A stretch of DNA of 64,000 bases from Rhodococcus rhodnii. GTDB lineage: Bacteria; Actinomycetota; Actinomycetes; Mycobacteriales; Pseudonocardiaceae. This document shows positions 17,083 through 24,866 of this stretch, in pieces; within the stretch, counting starts at the first letter, position 1; every line of letters begins with the position of its first letter. The stretch lies in assembly GCA_000720375.1 (NCBI GenBank), contig JOAA01000012.1, forward strand, positions 124,001 to 188,000. Direction: 5' to 3'. The position numbers and the translations under genes were made by a program. The notes beneath the pieces were generated by a model. That model saw only the letters and a program-made list of their open reading frames with translations, did no database searches and had not been told where the DNA came from.

Positions 17083-17094
17083 AGCGTATACAGT
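17083..17094. promoter_or_regulatory. Overlapping divergent -10 boxes, leaderless in both directions
   Basis: The 12 bases AGCGTATACAGT contain TACAGT on the plus strand (17089-17094), 7 nt before the ATG at 17102. On the minus strand they contain TACGCT (17088-17083), 6 nt before the GTG at 17076. Both boxes share the central bases, so transcription in one direction should exclude the other. No clear -35 boxes were identified. Confidence 0.5.
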
Positions 17095-17101
17095 GCCGCG
17101 C

Positions 17102-17554
17102 ATGCAGGCGTGGGAGAACTGGCTGGCCGTCCTGGCGTCTCATGGCTTCGCGGCGCACGCGATGACCAGGCCGGGGGCGTCCGAGCAGGACATCGCGGCG
17201 TTCAGCGCCAAGACCGGTGTCCATGGCGAGCTGCTCGATCTGTACCGGCTCAGTGACGGCCAGCTCGAGCCGTGGCGCAGTGAGTTGCCCGGCGCGACCG
17301 ATCTCTTTCCGTGCGCCCGGTTCGTGCCGCTCGCCGAGGCTCTTGAGCTGTGGCAGGACTGGCAGGAGCCGCGCGTTCCGTTCACTTTGGACGCCGGCGG
17401 CGAGTCGCTCGCGGTGTCGTTGTCCGGCGAGGTCGTCGATATGGAGACCGGGACGGTGATGGCTGCGACTTTGGTGGCGTATCTGGAACGACTGGCGACA
17501 TCGGCACTGGAGATCAGCGATGATGACGGGGTGCTGACCTGGGACGTGTGTTAG
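17102..17554 (+). CDS. SMI1/KNR4-like small protein
   Basis: The 150-residue acidic, soluble protein starts at ATG 17102 ([11 protein letters not shown]). The pattern of an N-terminal helix, [27 protein letters not shown] and [14 protein letters not shown] matches the SMI1/KNR4 (SUKH) fold. SUKH members are often immunity proteins to secreted toxins, but many in actinobacteria stand alone with unknown role, and no toxin gene is adjacent here. Its stop overlaps the start of the following amidohydrolase by 7 nt, so the pair is co-translated. A leaderless start is likely given the -10 box 7 nt upstream. Confidence 0.75.
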   Translation: MQAWENWLAVLASHGFAAHAMTRPGASEQDIAAFSAKTGVHGELLDLYRLSDGQLEPWRSELPGATDLFPCARFVPLAEALELWQDWQEPRVPFTLDAGGESLAVSLSGEVVDMETGTVMAATLVAYLERLATSALEISDDDGVLTWDVC

Positions 17555-19041
17555 TGGACCTGGTGCTGAGCGGCGGCAGGGTGATCGATCCGGAGAGCGG
17601 GTTCGACGAGGTCGCCGACGTCGGTATCGCCGGTGACCGGGTCGTGTCGGTGTCGACGGCCCCGCTCGAGTGCCCGACTCGGATCGACGTGTCCGGCCTG
17701 GTGGTGTGCCCGGGATTCGTCGACCTGCACAGTCACGGCCAGGCGATCCCGGAACAGCGGCTGCAAGCGCTGGACGGCGTGACCACGGCGTTGGAGCTCG
17801 AAGCGGGCACGACGCCGGTCAGGGTCGCGTACGCCAAAGCCGGTGCCGAAGGCCGCCCGCTGAACTACGGCTACGCCACGTCGTGGGCGCTGGCCAGGAT
17901 GGTCGAGCTGATCGGCGCGCAGCCGGGACCGAGCCTGCACGCGATCCTCAACCACCTGGGCGACCCGGGCTGGCAGGCGCCCGCGACGACGAAGCAGCGG
18001 GTGCGGATCTTCCAACGGCTGTACGACGATCTGGCCGACGGCGCGCTCGGAATCGGGATCCTGGTCGGCTACGCGCCACACGTCGATCCGAACGAGTTCG
18101 TTGCCATGGCTGGACTTGCGGCGCAGGCCGGAGTTCCGACGTACACCCATGCGCGGCCGCTGATCGACGTCGATCCGGGCGTGCCGGTCGACGGCGCCAC
18201 GGAGATCATCCGGGCGGCCGGTGAGACCGGCGCGCATATGCACTACTGCCACGTCAACAGCACCTCGGCGAGGCGCATCGAGAAAGTGCGCACGCTGCTG
18301 GACAAGGCCATGGCCGAAGGCGCGCCGGTGACGGTCGAGGCGTATCCCTATGGCGCCGGTTCGACGGCGATCGGCGCGGCGTTCCTCGCCCCGGAAGCCT
18401 TGAAGCGATCGGACCTCCGGCCGAGTGACATTGTGGTCGTGGCGACGGGGGAGCGGATCGCGGACGAGAAACGCTTGCTCGAGTTGCGTGCCGCGGATCC
18501 CGGTGCGCTGGTGATCGTGCACTTCTTGGACGAGGACAATCCGGTTGACCGCGACCATCTTGTGCGGGCGCTGGCGTATCCGGGCGGTGCGATCGCCAGT
18601 GACGCCGTGCCGCTGACGTGGTCAGGACCTCCGCCACCACCGACGACGTGGCCGTTGCCGCCGGGCGCGCTTGTCCATCCGCGCAGCGCGGGAACGTTCG
18701 CCAAGTCGTTGCGGACCTTGTGGCGTGAGCACGGTGTGCTCTCGTTGACCGAGGTGATCTCACGGTGTTCGCTGATTCCCGCGCAGGTGCTGGAGAAAGC
18801 GGTGCCCGCCATGCGCCGCAAGGGACGGCTCAAGGCGGGCAGCGACGCGGATGTGCTGGTGTTCGACCCGGACCGGATCACCGACCAAGCGACCTATGTG
18901 GACGGCGTCCGGCCGTCCATCGGTGTGGTTCACTTGCTGGTCAACGGTTCCTTTGTGGTCCGTGATTCGTCGTTGGTGCTGGACTCGATGCCGGGCAGGC
19001 CGATTCGCGGCTCGATGTCCTTGAGCGCGAAGGCGGAGTAG
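17548..19041 (+). CDS. Amidohydrolase (D-aminoacylase/dihydroorotase-like)
   Basis: The 497-residue metal-dependent hydrolase opens with the beta-sandwich [19 protein letters not shown] and then the first metal motif as FVDLHSHG (near residue 60). Further ligand-type residues are seen in YTHARP and MHYCHVNST, and the protein closes with GRLKAGSDADVLVFDPDRIT, as in N-acyl-D-amino-acid deacylases. Substrate unknown. It is coupled to the SMI1-like gene by a 7-nt overlap. Its last 112 bp are also the end of the MFS gene on the opposite strand, an unusually long tail-to-tail overlap. Confidence 0.88.
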   Translation: MLVDLVLSGGRVIDPESGFDEVADVGIAGDRVVSVSTAPLECPTRIDVSGLVVCPGFVDLHSHGQAIPEQRLQALDGVTTALELEAGTTPVRVAYAKAGAEGRPLNYGYATSWALARMVELIGAQPGPSLHAILNHLGDPGWQAPATTKQRVRIFQRLYDDLADGALGIGILVGYAPHVDPNEFVAMAGLAAQAGVPTYTHARPLIDVDPGVPVDGATEIIRAAGETGAHMHYCHVNSTSARRIEKVRTLLDKAMAEGAPVTVEAYPYGAGSTAIGAAFLAPEALKRSDLRPSDIVVVATGERIADEKRLLELRAADPGALVIVHFLDEDNPVDRDHLVRALAYPGGAIASDAVPLTWSGPPPPPTTWPLPPGALVHPRSAGTFAKSLRTLWREHGVLSLTEVISRCSLIPAQVLEKAVPAMRRKGRLKAGSDADVLVFDPDRITDQATYVDGVRPSIGVVHLLVNGSFVVRDSSLVLDSMPGRPIRGSMSLSAKAE

Positions 19042-20168
19042 AGCGCGGCGAGCAGACAGCCCGCGCCCATCAGGACAAACGCCAGGCCCGTACCGGCGCC
19101 TTCGAGCAACGCGCCGGTCAGCGAGACACCGATCGGGCCGGCGACCAGTGCGAGCGACGAGACGCTGCCGATCACCCTGCCGCGAAGCCGTTCCGGCGTG
19201 CGTTCCTGGATGAGAACGGCCGTGATCGGGTTGATCGGTGCGGCCGCGACGCCGACAAGAGCGGCGAGCACAGCCATGGGGATGCCCGACGCGAAAAGCA
19301 TGATCCCGATCCCGGTGATCACGAGCCCCCACAACAGGACCGGGCGACGGCGGAGCTTGGTGGCGATGGCACCGTACACGATCGCGCCCACGATGCCACC
19401 GACCGCGAACATGGTCATGACAAGCCCGAGAAGTCCCGGACTGCCAATGCTTTGCGCCTGCGCGGTCAGCACGATCGTGATGGGCGCGACGAACAGGATG
19501 AGCAGCATGGCCGCGAGCCCGGCGCCGCGCAGCACCGGTTGCCGCCAGACGTACTTGAATCCTTCGGCCACGGAACGGAAGTAATGATCCGGAGCCTCGT
19601 GCCTGGCATCGCGCGGGACCGTCAGCCGCGTGAGGAGAACAGCCCCGAAGAACATGCCGACCGTCACCCACAACGTGTTGGTAGCACCTGCGATCGCGAT
19701 GAACAAGGCGGCAAGTCCTGGCGCGACAAGGTTGCCGAGACCTTCGAGCGCTTCACCCCACGCGTTCACCCGTTCAAGCGGAACTTTGGCGTGCCGCGCG
19801 ACATCGGGCCGTAGCGCTTCCCGTGCGGCCATGCCAGGCCCGTCGAACAAGGCGCCCAACGCGACAAGGGCGGCGATGAGAGCGGTGTTCAAGCCGAGCG
19901 TACTGTCCAAAATGGGCAATGCCGCCACGGCCAGCGCGCTGAGGATGTCGGCAACGACGCTCAGCCGCCGACGTCCCCACCGGTCGATCAGCGCGCCACC
20001 GAACAGCGTCGACAACGCCAACGGGCCGAGCGCGGCCGCGGCCAGCAGACCGGCGAGACCCGGGCTGCCGGTCCGTTCCAGCACGAGCCACGGGATAGCG
20101 ATACCCGTGATCGCGTTGCCCGCGACGGAAAGACCGGTAGCACCGAGCAGGCCGATGACGGCAATCAT
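18930..20168 (-). CDS. MFS transporter
   Basis: The 412-residue protein has about 12 hydrophobic segments. The inter-helix 2-3 motif appears as GALIDRWGRRRLSVVAD, characteristic of drug-efflux-type major facilitator proteins. It is coupled to the upstream TetR gene by a 4-nt ATGA overlap, so the pair is probably an autoregulated efflux unit; the substrate is unknown. The hydrophilic C-terminal tail (after FALKDIEPRIG, about 37 residues) is encoded opposite the amidohydrolase 3' end. Confidence 0.9.
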   Translation of the reverse strand: MIAVIGLLGATGLSVAGNAITGIAIPWLVLERTGSPGLAGLLAAAALGPLALSTLFGGALIDRWGRRRLSVVADILSALAVAALPILDSTLGLNTALIAALVALGALFDGPGMAAREALRPDVARHAKVPLERVNAWGEALEGLGNLVAPGLAALFIAIAGATNTLWVTVGMFFGAVLLTRLTVPRDARHEAPDHYFRSVAEGFKYVWRQPVLRGAGLAAMLLILFVAPITIVLTAQAQSIGSPGLLGLVMTMFAVGGIVGAIVYGAIATKLRRRPVLLWGLVITGIGIMLFASGIPMAVLAALVGVAAAPINPITAVLIQERTPERLRGRVIGSVSSLALVAGPIGVSLTGALLEGAGTGLAFVLMGAGCLLAALYSAFALKDIEPRIGLPGIESSTNDESRTTKEPLTSK

Positions 20169-20704
20169 GTCCCGATGCCCTGCATGACTGTCTTCATGAC
20201 GAGCTTCGGCGCGTCAAGCGGGGCGAGCTTGCCGAATGAGATGGCCTCCCAAGCGGTGTAGAAGGACGCGTCCAACGTGGACAGAATCCACCAGTCGGGC
20301 ACGTCGGTGCGAAGCTTGCCCGCCTCCTGGCCACGCCGGATGAGCCGCAGCAGCGGCTCGCCGGACTGTTCATAGCGGGCAACGAGATCAGGCACATCAT
20401 CCAGGGCGATCTGCCGGTACATGAACGCGATCCGCGGCCCGAGCGGGATGAGGGCAGCGATGGCCCGCTCCAACGCCTCGACGACGTCAGCGCCCGGGAC
20501 GTCGAGATGCGCGTCGGTCATCGCCTTGTCGACGCGGTCGTAGGCATCGTGCGCCAACGCGACGAGGAGGTCATGCCGGGTCGCATACCGTTTGTGCAGC
20601 GTCGTGCGACTGACACCGGCCGCCTTGGCTACGTCCCCCAGGGAGGCACTCGGGTCCGCCAGCAGCACCTCGGTAGCCACATCCAAGATCGAGTGAACAC
20701 TCAT
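20165..20704 (-). CDS. TetR-family transcriptional regulator
   Basis: The 179-residue protein has an N-terminal helix-turn-helix (about residues 8-48: LADPSASLGDVAKAAGVSR, then TTLHKRYATRHDLL) and an all-helical ligand domain. It is the first gene of a two-gene unit with the overlapping MFS transporter and probably represses it. The ATG lies 7 nt after a TACACT -10 box, so the transcript is probably leaderless. The box sits in an 8-bp palindrome that could be the operator. Confidence 0.92.
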   Translation of the reverse strand: MSVHSILDVATEVLLADPSASLGDVAKAAGVSRTTLHKRYATRHDLLVALAHDAYDRVDKAMTDAHLDVPGADVVEALERAIAALIPLGPRIAFMYRQIALDDVPDLVARYEQSGEPLLRLIRRGQEAGKLRTDVPDWWILSTLDASFYTAWEAISFGKLAPLDAPKLVMKTVMQGIGT

Positions 20705-20711
20705 GTTCAGA

Positions 20712-20720
20712 AGTGTACAC
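20712..20720 (-). promoter_or_regulatory. -10 box within palindrome upstream of tetR-MFS
   Basis: GTGTACAC (20713-20720) is a perfect 8-bp palindrome. Read on the minus strand it ends in TACACT (20717-20712), 7 nt before the TetR ATG. This is consistent with a leaderless promoter covered by a repressor half-site pair; no good -35 box was found. Confidence 0.4.
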
Positions 20721-20909
20721 GATTGTTCATGGCAAGGTGGTCAGCCTGTGGACTGCTTGGCCGTTCTTGATCTTCAGCGAGCTTTTCTGTCGGTAGCCAC
20801 CGCTAGGCTTGAGACCGGGGGCCGAAGGCCGCCCAGCGGTCGAGGCTGAGCTACCTAAACAAGGCCTCCCGCCGCGTCACCTCGCTGACCTTTCCACCGC
20901 CGAACCCTC

Positions 20910-21818
20910 TTACCTCGATGCCTGCACGGTTTCCGCGATCTCCGCGTCCAGCGACCGTGGTGCGGTCAGGTCCAAGTACATCTCGTGCCGATACACGTCA
21001 TCCAAATGCCCGATGTCCATCAGTTGCTCGGGCGCGCGCGTCAACTTCGCCACCGCCCCGCTGAACTGGGCCATCCGTCGCAGCACGGGCGTCGGGACCT
21101 CACGAACCACCCGCGATTTGCCTGACGCGGCCGCCATCCGAAGAACCATGTCCTTCCACGACAGGTTCTCCTCGGCCACCGGGATGTCAGCATTCGACCG
21201 CTCCTCCAGAGCCGTCACCGCGGCCTCCGCGACAGCCTTAACACTGGTCACGGCCGTGCCTCCGGTGGGGACGACCATGGGAAACCCGGAGCGCAGCCAC
21301 TTGACCCAGAAGTTCGACCACTCAGGCACCCGGCCCGGCGCCACCCCGAACACATAAGGAATCTGAATCGTCGCGAGCGACATCTCCGGCCCGGCGACCT
21401 CACGGGCCTCATTCGCCTGCGACAACCGCGCACGCACATACGGATGCCGAGCCAACCGCCACTCCGGGTGTGTGCGCTGGAAGTGCACGTAATACGAGCC
21501 CAGCAACACCGCCCGGCTACAACCCGCGGACCGGGCCGCGCGCACGAGCGTCACGGCCGGATCCACATACCCCGAACGCAGCCGATCCTCGACGCTTTCG
21601 CTGCCGTCGTCCAACACGCCGCCTGCGAACACGACTGCGTCGTAGCCTGCCAATAACTCCGCTGAGGACGCCGGGTCGGCCGTGGCCAGGTCGACCGCGT
21701 GATCTACTCCTGGCCTGCGGGTTCTTGCCATCACTGCTACTTCGTGCCCGCGTAGGCGTGCCTGCTGCACCACGTGGTGCCCGAGCAGGCCGCTGCCCCC
21801 GGCGACCATGATCATCAT
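20910..21818 (-). CDS. NAD(P)-dependent epimerase/NmrA-like Rossmann protein
   Basis: The 302-residue protein begins MMIMVAGGSGLLGHHVVQQA, a GxxGxxG nucleotide-binding turn of extended SDR/NAD-dependent epimerase type. A VLLGSYYVHFQR segment near the middle contains Ser and Tyr at the expected catalytic region, although the canonical YxxxK is not clear; PYVRARLSQAN follows. The substrate is unknown. It stands alone between the tetR-MFS unit and a divergent GtrA gene. Confidence 0.85.
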   Translation of the reverse strand: MMIMVAGGSGLLGHHVVQQARLRGHEVAVMARTRRPGVDHAVDLATADPASSAELLAGYDAVVFAGGVLDDGSESVEDRLRSGYVDPAVTLVRAARSAGCSRAVLLGSYYVHFQRTHPEWRLARHPYVRARLSQANEAREVAGPEMSLATIQIPYVFGVAPGRVPEWSNFWVKWLRSGFPMVVPTGGTAVTSVKAVAEAAVTALEERSNADIPVAEENLSWKDMVLRMAAASGKSRVVREVPTPVLRRMAQFSGAVAKLTRAPEQLMDIGHLDDVYRHEMYLDLTAPRSLDAEIAETVQASR

Positions 21819-21897
21819 GGCTGCAGCCTCTCATGAGTTTCGAAACACGTTGATCCAGAGTCGCCTTTTCGCCACCTTGCCTTGCCAGGCTGCGCGC

Positions 21898-22359
21898 GTG
21901 CAGACCACTGCGGCCGAGCGGGGCCGCAAATTCAACAACGTCATGGCCGCGATCGCCGCCCGCCTCCCGTTCGGGCTCAACCGGATCGTGCCGCCCAGCC
22001 TGCTGGGTTTCGCCGTCATCAACAGCTTCACCTTCGGCGTGGACCTCGTCCTGCTCAGCATTCTGCACGGCGTGCTCGACGTCGTCCTCTGGCTGAGCAT
22101 CACGATCGCCTACGCGTGCGCGTTCGCGTTGAGCTACGTCCTCAACCGGGCGTTCAACTTCCGGTCGCACGCGCCAGTCGGCCCGCAGTTCGGCATCTAC
22201 GTCGTCGTGGTGATCATCAACTACCTGGCGTGGATCCTCGGCGTGGGCAGCGGTCTGGCCGCTCTCGGCGTCGACTACCGGATCGCGAGACTGGCCGCCG
22301 GGGCATGCGAAGCCGTCTACATGTACGCCGCGATGCGCTGGGTGGTCTTCCGCAAATAG
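21898..22359 (+). CDS. GtrA-family membrane protein
   Basis: I chose the GTG at 21898; the frame runs back to 21808, which would overlap the divergent gene, and a later ATG at 21943 is also possible. Four transmembrane segments span about residues 25-150, with the family pattern LLGFAVINSFTFGVDLVLL, then ALSYVLNRAFNFR and a C-terminal RWVVFRK. GtrA proteins are implicated in moving polyprenyl-linked sugars for envelope glycans. No glycosyltransferase gene is adjacent, so the pathway is unknown. Confidence 0.85.
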   Translation: MQTTAAERGRKFNNVMAAIAARLPFGLNRIVPPSLLGFAVINSFTFGVDLVLLSILHGVLDVVLWLSITIAYACAFALSYVLNRAFNFRSHAPVGPQFGIYVVVVIINYLAWILGVGSGLAALGVDYRIARLAAGACEAVYMYAAMRWVVFRK

Positions 22360-22370
22360 CCGAGTCGCAC

Positions 22371-22514
22371 CGGCAACGCCAACCGCGCCGGGTTGGTCAT
22401 CAGCGCCAGCATTCCGTTGCTGATCAGGTTGACCGTGGTCGAATGCCCGGTTAGCAGGAGCAACATCAGCATGCTGACCAGCGCTGGTGGCTCGGCACGA
22501 AGGCACCGCTCACC
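22371..22514 (-). pseudogene. Cytochrome P450 gene fragment (I-helix region)
   Basis: On the minus strand the frame reads LVSMLMLLLLTGHSTTVNLI and then NGMLALMTNPARLAL. This matches the I-helix of actinobacterial P450s (LVSMLMLLLLAGHETTVNLI type), with the conserved Glu of GHETT changed to Ser. Only about 48 residues are recognisable; neither ExxR nor the heme-Cys loop is present nearby, so it is a relic. It fills most of the 301-bp gap between the GtrA and lipoprotein genes. Confidence 0.8.
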
Positions 22515-22660
22515 GCCGACGAGGCCTGCGAGCGTTTTCGCCGTTTTGCCATGGGCGGGATCGGACCACTGATACCGTAACCTCGAGTTGCGGACTGGGG
22601 AGCCGGGCTTCACGATTGGGCACCGGCAGGCCTCGAGTCCAATGTGGAGGGGACGGGACA

Positions 22661-24256
22661 GTGTCCAGCGGGGGACGACTCACGGTTCTGCTATGCGCTG
22701 GAACTTTGCTGCTCACCGCGTGCGGCGGGGACGGCACCAAGTTCGCGTACCTGTTCGGCGATTCCGCGGCTCCTGGTGCGCCGCCGCCGGCAGGCGCCGA
22801 TGCTCCGTACACGCCCGATTACCCGGTGGCGGAGTACGAGAAGGAGACCATCCCGATCTACCAGAACCTGCGGCAGATCGATCCGTGCGCGATGTTCGAC
22901 CTCGAGGCGATCAAGAAGATCGACCCGCAGCTCGACTCGATCGCACCCGGCGACTCGCTCGGCGAGTGCACGGTGAACGCGGGCAAGAGCGAGCTCGCCC
23001 AGACCTGGTCGTTCAAGATCACCCTCGGCGACTCGGCAGGCACCGAGCAGCCGGAGCCCATCGGCGACATGCAGTTCCAGAAGTACGCGCCGCGCGGTGG
23101 TTCGTGCCAGTACACCAACCCGCTCAACAAGTCGCACGGTGTGTCGTTGCGGGTCCAGTGGAACGGCTCGAACCGCGATCAACCGCCGACGCCCGCGTGT
23201 GACGTGGCCAAGCAGTACCTGACCGACACGATCGCCAAGTGGAAGACGCCGCCGAAGCGGTCGGAGCACAAGACCACGCCCGCGTTGCCGCTCGGCACGA
23301 TCGACCCGTGCATCGCCGCGAAAACCCTGCTGAACGGCACCGAAGGCCGCGCGAGGCTCGGCGCGCCGCACCGCTGCACGGTGGCTCCCAAGGCGGCCCC
23401 GACCAAGGACAAGACAGCGCCGACGCCGGACATCGACATCGCGCTGGAGTTCGCCGCCGACCCGGTCCAGCAGGTCCCGAACAACCCGACGAGCTTCAAA
23501 CCCGCGCAGGTCAAAGGAAAACCGGCGTCGGTGTTCCAGAGCGGCTCGCGGTGCGTGATCAGCGTCCAGTACAGCCCCGACACCCTGGTCAAGGTCGACG
23601 AGGCCAAAGGCTCCGACATGGAGCGCACCCAGGTGATCGAGGTGACCGCGAGTTCCTGCGAGGCGGCGAACAAAGCGGCGGACACGGTCGTGGGCCGGAT
23701 CCTCGAAGTGAAGGTGCCACCCGCCGGCCAGCCCGCGCAGGGCGCGATCAAGCTCGGGGACCTCAATCCGCCGCCGTCCTGGCAGGAAGTCGGCGCGCCC
23801 GCGGACCCGTGCACGGTGATCGGGTGGGACGCGTTCCCGCCGGAAGCCCGTAATCCCAAGAACACCAAGCCAACCCGGCGTCCACCCGAGAAGGACAGCG
23901 TGTTCAAGGCCGCGTGCCGGTTCGAGGCGGGCAGCGCGGACGTGACCGTCGAGAAGGACAAACCCGCCAGCCAGACGACGAAGATCATGCTCGCATTGGT
24001 CGTGTGGGGCGATGACGCGTCCGGGATGAGCGCGGATCCAGCCAAGCGCCAGGGATCCGTGGCCAAGGACTACGGCGGCAAGCCCGGCTTGGAGATGGCG
24101 AGCACGGATTCCCTTGGCAACCCCGAATGTCTGGGCGTGGTGAAGACCGCCAAAGGCAACTGGGGTGTCTCGGTGACCAACGGTGCGTTCCCGAACACGC
24201 AAGCGTGTGCGATCAGTAGCGCGGTGCTGACCGCGATCTCCGCCAAGATGCCGTAG
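22661..24256 (+). CDS. Three-module secreted lipoprotein (DUF3558-like modules)
   Basis: The GTG at 22661 follows GGAGGGGACGGGACA. A lipoprotein signal ends at LLLTAC, with Cys21 as the lipid anchor. The 531-residue mature chain contains three related modules, each opening with Asp-Pro-Cys (residues 74-76, 215-217 and 382-384) and closing with a C-containing helix such as SSCEAANKAADTVVGRIL or QACAISSAVLTAI. The DPC opening and paired cysteines recall DUF3558 lipoproteins of actinobacteria, here in triplicate. The function of the family is unknown. The protein is probably displayed on the outer face of the membrane. The gene stands alone, without an operon partner. Confidence 0.85.
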   Translation: MSSGGRLTVLLCAGTLLLTACGGDGTKFAYLFGDSAAPGAPPPAGADAPYTPDYPVAEYEKETIPIYQNLRQIDPCAMFDLEAIKKIDPQLDSIAPGDSLGECTVNAGKSELAQTWSFKITLGDSAGTEQPEPIGDMQFQKYAPRGGSCQYTNPLNKSHGVSLRVQWNGSNRDQPPTPACDVAKQYLTDTIAKWKTPPKRSEHKTTPALPLGTIDPCIAAKTLLNGTEGRARLGAPHRCTVAPKAAPTKDKTAPTPDIDIALEFAADPVQQVPNNPTSFKPAQVKGKPASVFQSGSRCVISVQYSPDTLVKVDEAKGSDMERTQVIEVTASSCEAANKAADTVVGRILEVKVPPAGQPAQGAIKLGDLNPPPSWQEVGAPADPCTVIGWDAFPPEARNPKNTKPTRRPPEKDSVFKAACRFEAGSADVTVEKDKPASQTTKIMLALVVWGDDASGMSADPAKRQGSVAKDYGGKPGLEMASTDSLGNPECLGVVKTAKGNWGVSVTNGAFPNTQACAISSAVLTAISAKMP

Positions 24257-24303
24257 GCCGTCGCCCGGGAGACCTCCCCGGCGACCTGCTTAGATTGTGG
24301 TGG

Positions 24304-24822
24304 GTGTTGTCCTACCCGAATGCTCGCAAGGATTGCGTCGCGTGCCACGAACGCGACGCCGCAGTGGTGTTCTCAGAAGTGACAACGCCACCCAGCGGTG
24401 CGGTGCCGTCGGAGACATTGCGAAATCCGCCGCTGGCACCGGGCACGCGCCGATTACGAAGGCCAGCGCCGGACGAAAAGCTGTTATGCGTGCCCTGTTT
24501 CAGCGTTCAGCTGCTGTACTGGATGCGGTTCGTCTTCGACTTGGGGCGGCTCACCACCACGGTCGTGCTCACCCGGCCGGTGTTGACGGTTGATGTATCC
24601 AGCGCCAAGCCACCGTATGGCGACCGCCCCAAGACTCCCGGTGACTGTCCGATGTGTGGCCAGGACACCGACGGATTCCTCGGTGGCGTCAACTCGGACG
24701 ACTTCGGTGATCGGCCGGCGGTGTGTGGGGAGTGTCTGGCATGGATCATGTCGTGTCGCCTGTGGTCGCACTCGCAACCAGGCGGCCGGATGACGTTCAG
24801 AGTCCGCCTGAAACCATCGTGA
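24304..24822 (+). CDS. Hypothetical protein with four CxxC knuckles
   Basis: I accept this as a gene because codon use is normal, it carries four CxxC pairs (CVAC, CVPC, CPMC and CGEC), and its stop lies exactly in the terminator hairpin. Start at GTG 24304 (VLSYPNARKDC): a TAGATT box (24291-24296) lies 7 nt upstream, which fits a leaderless transcript; a TTG at 24295 is possible. The 172-residue product has two zinc-ribbon-like pairs, at about residues 11-14/63-66 and 116-119/140-143, and is cytoplasmic. I do not recognise the family. A structural zinc-binding protein, perhaps binding nucleic acid or protein, is the most that can be said. Confidence 0.6.
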   Translation: MLSYPNARKDCVACHERDAAVVFSEVTTPPSGAVPSETLRNPPLAPGTRRLRRPAPDEKLLCVPCFSVQLLYWMRFVFDLGRLTTTVVLTRPVLTVDVSSAKPPYGDRPKTPGDCPMCGQDTDGFLGGVNSDDFGDRPAVCGECLAWIMSCRLWSHSQPGGRMTFRVRLKPS

Positions 24823-24866
24823 GTGTTTGTGCCGGTTAGAACCGGCACAAACACTCACGATGGTTT
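24811..24866. terminator. Bidirectional hairpin terminator, 27-bp perfect stem
   Basis: Arms at 24811-24837 and 24840-24866 are perfectly complementary with a 2-nt centre (AG). The core is GTGAGTGTTTGTGCCGGTT. The stop codon of the plus-strand gene (24820-24822) lies inside the left arm, and the minus-strand gene ends at 24867, immediately beyond the right arm. AAAA/TTTT runs flank the stem. A related hairpin is at 58841-58888. Confidence 0.85.
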
